DNA of 64,000 nt from Arcuatula senhousia (lineage: Eukaryota; Mollusca; Bivalvia; Mytilida; Mytilidae), in assembly GCA_963971305.1 (NCBI GenBank), contig CAXARO010000986.1, forward strand, positions 1 through 64,000, written 5' to 3'. Of the stretch, positions 12,001 through 25,200 are shown piece by piece (the first letter of the stretch is position 1; each line of letters opens with the position of its first letter). A program made the position numbers and the translations under genes. The notes beneath the pieces were generated by a model. That model worked only from the letters and a program-made list of their open reading frames with translations. It was not told where the DNA came from and searched no databases.

Positions 12001-15000
12001 TGATTATATACAAGACATTCAAAACTACTTTGAAGATATACAAGTGTGGCCACTAAAAGTATGTCTCGCCTGCCGGCACCATCGCTAAAATCAACTACCT
12101 AAGCTTTCATTTCTTGATATAAACACAAAAAGTGTCAGTATACCTAATAACAGATGCCTAGCTATTATAACTTTCCAGCAATTCATCTTCCATAAAAGTC
12201 TTACAAAAAAGTTTTTCAGCCTGAAAAAGACCTAAGTTCACGAATCACTGGAGCGTGAAAATGGGGTCAGGGTCACACAGCATGGTGACAGTTGCGTAGA
12301 CCATAACCTGAACTGTCTGTATACTAAATATCAGATGCCTAGCTATTATACTTTTCAAGCAATTCATCATCCACAAAAGTCTTACAAAAAAGTTTTTCGG
12401 CCTGAAAAAGACCTAAGTTCAAAGAGTCACTGGAGCGTGAAAATGGGGTCAGGGTCACACGGCATAGTGACAGTTGCGTAGACCATAACCTGAACTGTCT
12501 GTAAACCAAATATCAGATGCCTAGCTATTATACTTTTGAAGAAATTCATCGTCCACAAAAGTCTTACAAAAAAGTTTACGGCCTGAAAAAAGACCTAAGT
12601 TCACAGAGTCACTGGAGCGTGAAAATGGGGTCAGGGTCAAATGGCATGGTAACAGTTGCGTAGACCATAACCTGAACTGTCTGTATACTAAATATCAGAT
12701 GCCTAGCTATTATACTTTTCAAGCAATTCATCGTCCACAAAAGTCTTACAAAAAAGTTTACGGCCTGAAAAAAGACCTAAGTTCACAGAGTCACTGGAGC
12801 GTGAAAATGGGGTCAGGGTCAAACGGCATGGCGACAGTTGCGTAGACCATACCCTCAACTGTCTGTATACCAAATATCAGATGCCTAGCTATTATACTTT
12901 TCAAGCAATTCATCGTCCATAAAAGTCTTACAAAAAAGTTTACGCCGCCGCCGTCGCCGTCGCCGCCGCCGTCGCCGGAAAGTAATACCTATGTCTCGCC
13001 TTCCGCGACTATTCGTCGCAGGCGAGACAATAAAATGAATTTACAAATAACTTTAATTGTGCATTTGTGAACACTGATTCTTATCTTTTTTTTCAGTCAA
13101 GCATTTTCTCTGCAATAGAATTTCAATTTTTATCTTTTTATTTTTAATATTTACTCTAAATAGTCTCAATTTTTAATACTGTTAATAGCTTTTAGTTTCT
13201 AACTCCATTTATTTTGTTTCAATAGCTTCTTAGGTTGTTAGGCATTTTTATTTTTTACTTTTTTTAATGTATGCTGGGATATTTCCTGATGGACCTTTAT
13301 CAAAAATAATTGATTAATTAGGTTTGTCATATTTTGGCTTTTTTTGTGTTCTAGGCTCATCATATCCATAGAGCATTTTAACATGTTATACATTCATTCT
13401 TAATTTGTTATCAAATAAAGACCCAAAAATTGGGAAACCATGTGAAAACTGGAAAGGTTGACAATGACAGTCCTGTTTTCCTGTTTTTTTTTCCTCCATT
13501 TTTTTCTGTTCTTAAGATTTTTTCAGTTTATACCTGTTTGGCCATCAGGAATAGTTCAAACACTGCCTGAAGAGCAACTTTGGTGAATTCTAAAACTTGT
13601 TTTTCAATCTAAAAAAAAATAAATCACAATTTAAATACATGTAACTAACTTTCTAGACTTATAAGCACATCTATATAACACACTTTTATAAATACATTCT
13701 ACCAAATATACTATCAAGAGCTACACATTGTTTTTCGTATCTCTAAACTTAATGTTAAACATGTACACTGTGACTGCTGAAAAAAAGAAAGCAATTTAAA
13801 CAAGTAATACTGTGAGCCAGCTCAAAAAAGGATACCCCCCGCTTCATATTGGACTCTGTACTGTAAAAGAAAAATCTCAAGTCCAGTTATCTCCCCTCGA
13901 TGATAACCGAAAGCAATACAAATTCCTCATGCACATAAACACATGATGTACTATCTTCATGTAAAGTTTCAACAAAATACATCCAACGTTTTAAGAGGAG
14001 TTGCGCTTACGAGGTTTCCCTTTGAATAATGTATTTAAAAAGTCTAAGTCCAATTATCTCCCCTGAATGATGTAGATGTCTGATTGCCATGAAATTTCTT
14101 CATGCACATCTGCATATGATGTTCTTCCTTTAGGTAAAGTTTCATCGAAATCCATCAAGCCTTTTAGGAGGAGAAGCGCTTACGAGGTTTCCCTTTGAAT
14201 AATGTATTTAAAAAGTCCAATTATCTCCCCTGAATGATGTCTGATTTCGATGAAAATTCCTTATGCACATCTACATATGATGTACTTCCTTCATGTAAAG
14301 TTTATCAAAATCCTTTTAGCGGTTTAGGAGGAGTTGCGCTTACGAGGTCTCCCATTGAAAAATGTATTTAAAAAGTCTAAGTCCAATTATCTCCCCTGAA
14401 TGATATCCAAGAGCAATGAAAATTCTTCATGCACGTCTACATATTCCTTCAAGCGGTTTAGGAAGAGAAGCGCTTACGAGTTATGTGGACAGACGGACAG
14501 ACAGATAGGGTGTTTTCTATATACTTTGTTTGCGGGGGGTATAATTATGATATCAATCTTCTGGTCAAATTAATAACAAGAGCAGAATTACTCCGAATAA
14601 TAAGAAGATATCAATAAAGTACATTTATGCTACAATTGCTACAAAATTCTATTTTTCTTTTCTTTTTTATCTAATATGAATAAATTGAGACTCAGAAAAA
14701 TAATTCTTATAGAAGGAAATATCTAGCTATATAAACATAAAATTAAACGAAGTATAAACAACTCTAAAGATTAAACCATTTAAACTTTTGATTCTTTAAA
14801 ATGTAACAAATTTCAGCTTTTTGGCCATTATTAGCATTATGAGCTCAATGGTCAATGGGAAAGCTTGTTCTTAGTTTATATAATACTGTGGATTCATTTA
14901 TTTTCGTGAGTACCAATTTTCGTGGTTTGATAAAAAAGTATAAGTTCGTGGATTCTTAAATTTGTGGTTCTTAAGCCTGCTGCATATACATCAATGTTAA

Positions 15001-18000
15001 ATTTCCTTTTTGTTGGGTATCAAATTTCGTGGGTCAAGGCTATCCACGAAAATAATGAAAATTGATATCCCACGAATATTAATGAAACCACAGTATACAA
15101 GCTATTTTAGAGAATTTATATTGTATTAGAAATTTAAAGAGAACAATAGATATTTATTATTTTCTGGGTTTTTTTTTTGTATGGTTATGGTTTCTAGAAC
15201 AGACTACATAATTATATAAGAAATAAAAGACTCTTGAAGAACTAAAGAAACTACAGCTAAGTTTGAAGTCTACCTCATCTGAATTCTCCTCCTCCTGTAA
15301 GGGATCACAACAAAATGAAACATTTTATTTAAAGCTACATGCTGCATAATATGTCCATAACAAGAATATGTCCAACAGACAGTACGCTTCTCCATGCAAC
15401 ATGTTTTTTTCTCTCCAGCAATCACTGAACCATTAAATTGATGTCATGGGTATCATTTTTATGATGATTTTTTACCACATATCCTGATGCTTATGTTATG
15501 AAGAAGAACATGCAACTCACCCCCCCCCTTTTTTTCTAAAATCAATCATGTTGATGAGACAGGTAAAATTTATGCATTAATTTATTGTATCCTGATGCAT
15601 ATATCTACAGATTCATGACAAAATTATATCATGAAATTATTGACTAAACTTTAATTTGGGATTGAGTTCACAAAATTAAGTGACAATATCAAAGTCTAAA
15701 GCTTTAAAATTTATACCTTTTGAATCATTTATCATTAAAGTGTAAGTTCGCGATTTTTTCAAAATTTGTACATTGAAAGAGTATCATATAAAAATAACTT
15801 TGGTGAAATTCCTAGCGCTCAAATATGCATAGTTAGGATAAAATTGGCTTTTGAAAGTAAAAAAATTCTATCCATGGAGGGTAACGTGATTTGTACTAGA
15901 TCAGTCCGAAAACCGGTGGTATTTAAACAATAGAATGTGAGCTCTTCATCGGAAAAGATAGGAAAGTCAATTCGAATGTTTATCCTGGTTGTCAAGTGAA
16001 TCAAAAGTTCTTTTTAGTACAAAATTTCTTCCAATTTTAAGTTATGCTGATAAAATAAACTTTTTTGAATTAAAAAGAGTTTTTAAAAGTAACAGATTGC
16101 ATTTTAATGCATGTTATTATGTGGATATTTATGAAATGCATACGGTGCAAACTGAAATGGATCGCACAACTTTAACTTTTATATAAAAAATTGAAAAAAA
16201 TCACACTATTTGTTTAAATGTATATCTTCCCATCTGCAAATTTTCAGACATGTACTGCAAGAGGTAAAGCCAAAATAAAATTAAGAAAAAGACCTATTTT
16301 TCTAGTCCGTCTTGACAACCTTCTTTTTAAAAGTACACGATTTACCTGTTGAATTCGATTATGTCATAGAACATGTTTACCTTTTTGACCGGTATCCGTA
16401 AATTGGGATCAACAGTTTGTGAATTTGCATTGTATTGGAGTAAATGTCCAATTCAATATTCAGTCATCCGTTTTAAAAATAGGAATGCCTCCCATTTATC
16501 ATGTTTATAATTTATTAAAGATAGAACTTGGTTGTGTCCCTTGAAAGTTTTTCATAGTTACACATTGAATTCAAATGGATCGTTATATGATAACAGTAAA
16601 ATATAATTTTCAAACTAATATCTGTCGAAAGAAAAGGTAATAATCTAACTTTCCCACAAGTTTCGAAAATGTACTGCAGGTATTACGCCTTGTGTGATTT
16701 TTTAAAGGTTGAGTTGACATTTTAATTTTTTCCAACGGCCAATAAGTTTCACTCGATTTGTTAAAATATGCACTTTTGTTGACCTTATAAACAACTGTTT
16801 ACGCAACAGAAAAGATTCGTTAATAACATAACATGTCCAACGTATATGATAGTAGTCAAATCCATGCGTAATAAATGAAAATTGAAGATTGTTTATATGC
16901 CGTCGCCATCGTTGTTGTCATCGTTAAAAATTTAAAAACACATTAGCTGTTTTCTGCAGGGGAGATAATTGAATACCACTAGATATTAGACTGAGATGGC
17001 GCTGCTCAAAGCCTGAATGTTGCATCCTATACCCATGTGGTATTTACCGATATGTACCACAACGGACAATTTGAAATAATTATAATTAAGTCGGGAATGA
17101 TAAAATAAAAGTCAGTCTAATGATTGATTGTGAGACGTTTAAAAATGGTACCAATCGTTAAGTTCAGAATTAATTCGTAGAAAAATATAGAATTTTATAA
17201 ATATTTTTTTTTATTGGCCGTACAGACATTTTCGGAAAATATATATTTCAATTTTCTGTATGTAGAATTGCCCTATACTATTTCTTTTATACATTCTGTT
17301 TAAAATTCATGGTTCCCTGACACCCTACTGAGATTACGTTGCATGATTCGTTTGAAGTGATATTATGATAATTAGTCCTTCCGTGCAAACCTTCGCACCA
17401 CAGGGGCTTATACTTATCGTTTTCTGTGTATAAGACTTTATTCCCTTCTACAAACCACTGGCACAACAGGGGTTCACCTGCCGTTTCCTGTGTATGTTTA
17501 GTACCCCCGTGCAAACTATCGGCACCACAGGAGTTTAATATTGTTTCCTGTGTATTAGAAGTTGACATTTACCAAGTTGGAATGGGTTCTATAACACTTT
17601 CTATTAACGAAAATCAACCCCTTTGGTCCTCCAGTGTCGTTTGAACATTGAAGTGCGAAAATGTTAAAAAATACCCTTTCTAATTAAAAACATATAAAAA
17701 CAATAAACTGTTGGAATCTTTTTTTTTTGTCTTGCAAATAATTATGCAGTTAATTGTTTTTCCAACACTTCAAAAGCGAAAAAAGTGGGAACTAAAACAC
17801 ATTTTTAATTTGGGTACAAGTATTACACAAACCATGCACAATGTAGCACCACGCTTTGGCTGATTGATATTTGTAAGAGAAAGGTAGTCAATGGAGTGAA
17901 CAGGTGATATTGACACCTGCTGATTAATTATACCGTATACTGATTAAGAAATTATTAAAAGATGTGCCGGTTGAAATTCTTAAAATCGAGCTGTGGTGGG

Positions 18001-19230
18001 TGTGTCTATTTAAAGCGGGTTGAGTGCTGCAAGGAAATCTTTGATTGGAGGAGCACCTTAATTGATCTATGATATCTGTCAATTATACCTGTAATTAACC
18101 AACGGGGCGTGGCAGATCATGGTTAATGATTTTAATTGACACCTGTGTATTCATCAAGAACTGATTCTATTGTCAATAAAAAGCTTCGCCGAGCGCAGCA
18201 TGATACGACCGCAACATGTTTAACCCTGTACGTTTTAGGCCCAATATGGATAGTCAATTGCTCTGGACATATGCAGCCCATGGTGGACTGAAAAAGGTTT
18301 TTGACACATGCAGCTTTTGGTGGACTTAATTTAATTCTCAATTTTGTATCCACTATTTGACAAGAACAAACATGCAAACAAATTTTCAAAATCGGATCAC
18401 AAGTAAAAAAATTTCCATTTTGGTCCCTTTTGGCCCCTAATTACATAATAAGGGGGAAAAGATGGGGGTAGAAAAAATTAATTCTCAATTTTGCATCCGC
18501 TATTTGACAAGAACAAACATGCAAAAAAAATTTTCAAAATCGGTCCACTTATAAAATGTTTCGATTTTGGCCCCTTTTGGGGCCGTAACCCCTATAAGGG
18601 GTCATCTGACAACTTTGACCCTATGGAGACTTTTGTAGAGCTAATTGAGCTGAACAATTAAGCAAGCAACAGCTTTTTGCTATCTGCAATAGTTTTCATA
18701 CTATAGGGCAAAAACATGAAAAAATGCTATTTTTCACCTTTAAGGGGCCGTAACCCCTATAAGGGGTCATCTGACAACTTCGACCAAATGGAGACTTTTA
18801 TAGAACTTTTGATCCTGAAGCAGCAGGGTGGCATCAGATTTCATCTATCTCTTATACTTTTTGAATTACAAGCCAAAAACAGTAGTCTGACCCCCCTGGT
18901 CTATTTTTAGCCACGGCAGCCATGTTTTTTGACGAATCAAAATTTGAAACACATCTATAGTGCATAACACCCTATTGATCAATCATACCAAGTTTCATTG
19001 AATTCTGTTCAGTAGTTTCAGAGGAAAAGATTTTTTAAAAAGTTATTGTAAGAACAAACTAAAAGTTGCAATTTGGCCCCTTTTGGCCCTTAATTTCTAA
19101 ACGAAAAAAGGGGGGACTCCCAAAATCAATCCCATCCATCCTTTAATGGTAAGAAATATCATTGTCAAATTTCATTGCATTTGGATAACTAGAACTAAAG
19201 TTATCGTGTATACACTAAAGTTAACAGACG

Positions 19231-19268
<38 letters not shown>

Positions 19269-22200
19269 GACGACGACGACGACAGCATCATACCATTATA
19301 CGTCCGCAAATTTTTTGCGGTCGTATAAAAAGGATTGAAAACTAGGGCACCTGTGTCAATAAATATTTCAGATTATTTACTATTTGGAATTATAATTAAT
19401 TATTTTAAAACAATTCAAGGTTTAAGTAAAGTATTATCTTGCTATTTCGATAAAAAAAACAAAAAAACGCGGGATTAAAAAAATTATCAATGCCAAATTA
19501 TTCATATTTCAAATCATTATTATGGAATATGATCGACAACATCGGTCTCATGTTACAAATATCGTCAATTGGTTAATGTATTTATCATTGGAGATGTGAC
19601 GTCACATCTCCAATTGAGCTATCCCATAATTCATCATTGTTCATAGCATGGATGCGCCCATATGGTCTTGTGTATTGGAATAAAATTATGAATATCTTTC
19701 TTAATATATCGTTTTCAATGCCCAAACCCGGCATGATGCCTACTCTCATTATAGTAAATCAAATAAACTTATAACTCAAAAATCGCGAACTTACACTTTA
19801 AGTCTTTTATTGTTTTCAATATGTGTTGGTGCTGTGTTTTATGAGGATTACACTTTTGCATTTATCTTCATGTATTTGCTTCTTAAAATATTTCAATATT
19901 TTTAAAATTATACATAAGACTATACAACTTTTAATTTTAAATATTTGACCAAACATTTACCTCTCGATCACTAACAAAAGCAGATGAAGCTCTGGATCCT
20001 GTGTTTGATGGGGCTGCTAACTTCTCTGGTACTTCTGGGGTACAAATCAGCACTTTAAGAAAGTCAAACACTGGTCTCCCTCTGAAAAGTAGATAATATG
20101 TTCTAACCTGTGATTAGAAAAGATTGATGTTTGCACACGTGAGGATTTTTTGCTCTACCCATAAATTGAAAATTCATTTGTATGAATGGAAAATGAAAAA
20201 GTTCCACAGGAAGAAATTGAATATTTTGAGTACTAAATCAAATTACTCTCACTGATGATATGCAGTACATAACTTAAATATTAATTCTTTTTGCATTTCA
20301 ATAGAATTGTTTTAGCATTGAAAATGCATTTGCTATATTGTTCTGTGAAATCTGGCAAAAAATGTGCATGTCAGATTAAAGAATTTATTTTTGTGTCTCT
20401 AATAATATTTGTATGTAACAAGAGGCTCCCAGGAGCCTGAATCGATCACCTGGTCCTTTAGCCATATTTGTGTTTTCTTTAAGGGGTCATCTGACAAATG
20501 AAAATCCTTTGTAAAGAGCTGCATGTTCAAGCAAACAACAGCTTTTCGCTATCTGCAATAGTTTTCATTCTATAAAGAAAAAACACTTTTTTTCACCTGT
20601 AAATGGTCATTACCCTGTAAGGGGTCATCTGACAACTTTGACCCTATGGAGACTTTTATAGAGCTAAATGAGCTGAACATTTAAGCAAGCAACAGCTTTT
20701 CTCTATCTGCAATAGTTTTTATTCTATAGGGAGATAACACTATTTTTGACCTGTTAAAAGGCCATTACCTTTAAAACGGGTCATCTGACAACTTCGACCC
20801 AATGGAAACATTTGTAAAGCTGAATGAGCTGAACATTTAAGCCAGCAACAGCTTTTCTCCATCTGTAATTGTTTTCATTCTATAGAGAGAAAAAACCCAA
20901 TATTTTTCATCTGTAAAGGGCCATAACCCCTATAAGGGGTCATCTGACAACTTTGACCCAAAAGAGACTTTTGTAGAGCTTAATGAGCAGAACATTTAAG
21001 CAAAGCAATAGCTATTCTCTTTCTGCAATAGTTTTTATTCTATAGGCCAAAAACACTATTTTGCCTTTAAGGGGCTGTAATCCCTATAAGTGGTCATCTG
21101 ACGATTTCGACCCTATGGAGACTTTTGTAGAGCTAAACGAGCTGAACATTTAAGCAAGCAACAGCTTTTCTTTAACTGCAATAGTTTTCATTCTATTGGC
21201 CAAAAACACTAGTTTTCACCTTTAAGGGGCTGTAACCCCTTTAAGGGGTCATCTGACAACTTTGACCCTATGGAGACTTTTGTAAAGCTTAATGAGCTGA
21301 ACATTTAAGCAAGCAACAGCTTTTCTTTATCTGCAATAATGTTCATTCTATAGGGCAAAAACATGAAAAAAACGTTATTATCTGACAACCTTGACCCAAT
21401 GGAGACTTTTGTAGAGCTTTTGATTGTGAAGAGCCTAAGATCCTTTGGATTTTTCCTATCCGTTATGGTTGCTGAGTTATAAGCCATGTTAAGTGATTTT
21501 ACCCTATGTTCTATTTTTAGTAACAGCGGCTATGTTTTTTATTGAATCATTTTAAAATAAGGATCGTTTGTTGCCAACATGTCATATATAATTCGTGCAA
21601 AGTTTCACTTAAATTGGTTCTGCGGTTTTAGAGAAAAAGATTTTTGAAATTGTTAACGGACAACGACAGACAAAGCCTGACGCATAGTGATGGCATAAGC
21701 TCACATGGCCTTTGGTCAGGTGAGCTAATAAAGGTATGATAAACTTTATCCTCTGTCAATTTTGTTCTAAAGCATGCACATATTTTACCTTTCTGCCTTT
21801 AATGTCTGTATCCTAGCTGGGATAATTTCTGATTCTCTGAACATTAAACTCATTATCTCTGTCAACAGTATGGCAAGTCTGTAATCAACAGAAAATCCAC
21901 TATAGCAAAGATTCTTGATTAATAAATATGCAAATAAGTTTAGGGTGTAAATTTTTTAAAGCTTATTTGGTTGATTGATATAAACAATTTAAAAAATAAA
22001 ATGTTTTTGTCTACAAGTGATTTTTGAATTCGTTTGTTTTTAATATTTACTTGAATAAACAAAAAGGTTAGGGCATATATCAAAAATCCACATATTTGAG
22101 AGTAATTTGTGAGTAACTGGTGTGTGTTGTGTAATCCAATCAGGAGTGAAGTAAGGAGAAAGCTTACTCTAACTCATCACATCTCTGACTCCTCCCATGC

Positions 22201-25200
22201 TCTGTATTGATATTGACAGGAGATTTAGGTAGATAGTGCTGTAGCTGTCTCACCAGGAACAAAAACATATCTGTATTCTACAAATATGAAAAAAAACTTC
22301 TCATATTGCAAACATATATTCCTTATGAAAAGTAAAAAAAGTTAATGATCATTTCATATTGAACCAATGCAAACTAATTCAATGTCTGACATTGATAGAC
22401 AAATTGCAATTTTATAATGTCATATTCCATTAGAAGGGGTTTTTGCATGAATATTTTAAAATTTGATACTTTTTCTGTAGGTATTACCATAAAAATATAT
22501 TACATTCACAAGCTTGTGCAATATCTACCTAATATTTATACATGTACAATATTCTTTTGTTTGTAAATACTATTCAATAATTTATTTGATAACAAAGAGA
22601 CGCCATTCATAAAAATCATATAAAGATGAAGCAGTGAATTTTTCTGAATTGTAATTTTTTACGACATCCTTTAAAGCTGCTGCTCTGAAGCTCTTAATGG
22701 TCCTTTTTGAAATTTTTCTGATTGGGCAGACAATCCCCAAAAATAAAAAAAACATCAAAAGGACCATAAAGAGCTAAGAACTGCAGCTAAGGTAGCTGGA
22801 GATAGGATTCATTGAAAAGTCTGGTGTGAATAATAATTCTAATATTCTTTTCATACAAAACTTCATAAATTCTTTAGTGAAACTATTGCTATCATGTAAC
22901 AAACCTTCCAAAACATTTTCTTTAAAGCAAAGTTCCTTTCTGTAGCTATCCTTAATTCATTCAGTAGATTAAAAGAATCTTCCATGGAATTCTCAGGATT
23001 TAATAATTCTCTTTTCAGCTGATTAAACAAGGCTTCCATCTTTTCTCTACAATAGACAAACAAACAATAGAAATTGGAATTCAGACTGGCTTGGTTTCCT
23101 GTGATTTTAATGGCATGCTCCAATAAAATGAAAGTGAATCAAAATGTATATTTTCCCTCATGAAAATGAAATAATGTTATGCAAGAGCTATACATGAGCA
23201 AATTATATTTTATTACAATTCATGTAACTCTTTCTAGTGAAAATAGAAGATAATTTTATGTCAAGCATTTGAAATAGAAATCTTAAAATAATACTTTTTT
23301 CACATACATGCACATGTAATAAATAGGCAGACTAAGTTCTTTTTAATTTTAACAAGGGCTTCTTGAAAGCAGAACTTTTAAAAGTATCTATTATCTATAC
23401 ATTGTAAATTCAAGTAAAACTGTATCTTATGATGGGAAATATCAATATTGTACAAATAAATTATCAATTGTAAAAAAAATGAAAGTTTAAAAATCAAACA
23501 TTTTCAAAAATAAACAGAGAGATGATGAAAGTCAAGTTTTATTAGTACATTTGTACCTAAAAGTGCCTTATTATAAAAAAAGATAAGTTATCAAAAACCC
23601 ACAGGAAAAAGAATGTGTCACAAATCAATAAGCAGCGGAGAAGTTATCAATCTTATGAACAGTTAATATGAAAATTTTAAAATCATATAGACAAGCAAAA
23701 GCTACTATGAAAGGGCTATTCTTTATACTATGACATTTTATCACAGATCCTTTGTATACATATATACATGTATAGGATATATTAAACCTTTAGATATATA
23801 TCTATCATACAGAAAAATCCAATTATCGATATTTAAAAGACTTAACTAGAGGCTCCCAGGAGCCTGAATCGCTCACCTGATCTCTTACGCCAAAGTTTGA
23901 ATTAATTACACAACCTTTCAAGAATACAAAGTTGCAAAACAATCCTTTCTGTAGTTTCAGAGAAGATTTTTTGAAATCAGTTTAAATAAATAGAAAAAAA
24001 ACAGTTAAAGGGCAATAACTCCTATAAGTACCATAGCAATGGCTGCCTTGTTGGTTGGTCGATATGTATATAATTCACAAACTTGGTAGAGGACATCCTA
24101 AAGATCAAATGTACCAAGTTTCAAAGCAATCCCTTCAGTGGTCTCAAAGAAGAAGATTTTTGAAAATCAGTGTAAATTAATGGAAAAAAAACAGTTAAAG
24201 GGGAATAACTCTTAAACGGTTGATCTGACAATTTTGACCCTGAAATCATTTTCGTAGATCTCAATGAGCTTAACAATTCTACAATGCTAACTTTTCCTGT
24301 CTAGCTCTAACGTTTTTCAAGATAGTCCAAAAACTGAAAAAATGGTCAATTTTGATGATTAAAGGGCAATAACTTCTATAAGGAGTGTTTCACAACTTCG
24401 ACTCAATGAAGAGATTTGTAGAGCTTTTGATGCTGAACAAGGAAGGTTGCTTCGGATTTTCTCTATCTCTTATACTTTTCGAGTTATAAGCCAAAAACAA
24501 TGGTCTGACCCCCCTGTTCTATTTTTAGCAACGGCGGCCATGTTGGTTGGTCGACGTGTATATAATTCACAAACTGGGTAGAGGACATCCTGAAGATCAA
24601 GTATACCAAGTATCAATGCAATCCCTTCAGTGGTTTCAGAGAAGAAGATTTTTGAAAATCAATGTACATTAATGGAAAAAAACAGTTAAAGGGGAATAAC
24701 TCTTAAACGGTTGATCTGACAATTTTGACCCTGAAATCATTTTCGTAGATCTCAATGAACTTTACAATTCTGCAATGCTAACTTTTCCTCTAGCTCTAAC
24801 GGTTTTCAAGATATAGTCCAAAAACTGAAAAAATGGTCAATTTTGATGATTAAAGGGCAATAACTCCTATAAGGAGTCATTTCACAACTTCGACTCAATG
24901 GAGAGATTTGTTGAGCTTTTGATGCTGAACAAGGAAGGTTGCTTCGGATTTTCTCTATCTCTTATACTTTACGAGTTATAAGCCAAAAACAATGGTCTGA
25001 CCCCCCCTGTTCTATTTTTAGCAACGGCGGCCATGTTGGTTGGTCAACGTGTATATAATTCACAAACTTGGTAGAGGACATCCTAAAGATCAAGTATACC
25101 AAGTATCAATGCAATCCCTTCAGTGGTTTCAGAGAAGAAGATCTTTGAAGAAAAGTTAACGGACAGACGGACAGACGGACGACGGACGGACGACGGACGA

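Larger units (their letters stand above)
15739..19797. mobile_element. 4.06-kb TTAA-flanked inverted-repeat element
   Basis: AGTGTAAGTTCGCGATTTTT at 15739-15758 is exactly inverted at 19778-19797. TTAA stands directly outside both ends (15735-15738 and 19798-19801). TTAA plus terminal inverted repeats points to piggyBac or Kolobok type. I see no transposase frame: the longest open frames are under 100 codons. It contains a nested dispersed repeat (18178-19330), three hairpin-bearing repeats (17378-17561) and a 28-bp palindrome (19587-19614). It fills nearly all of intron 9 of the C12orf56 homologue. Confidence 0.8.

Noticed and set aside
12945..12978. GCC/GTC trinucleotide run as a coding or CpG-island signal
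   Set aside because: The same tract occurs near one end of all three TCTCGCCTGC elements, so it is part of the transposon.
15819..17644. Small frames inside the 4.06-kb element as a possible transposase
   Set aside because: None exceeds 93 codons, none carries a DDE/D-like pattern that I can see, and they overlap on opposite strands.
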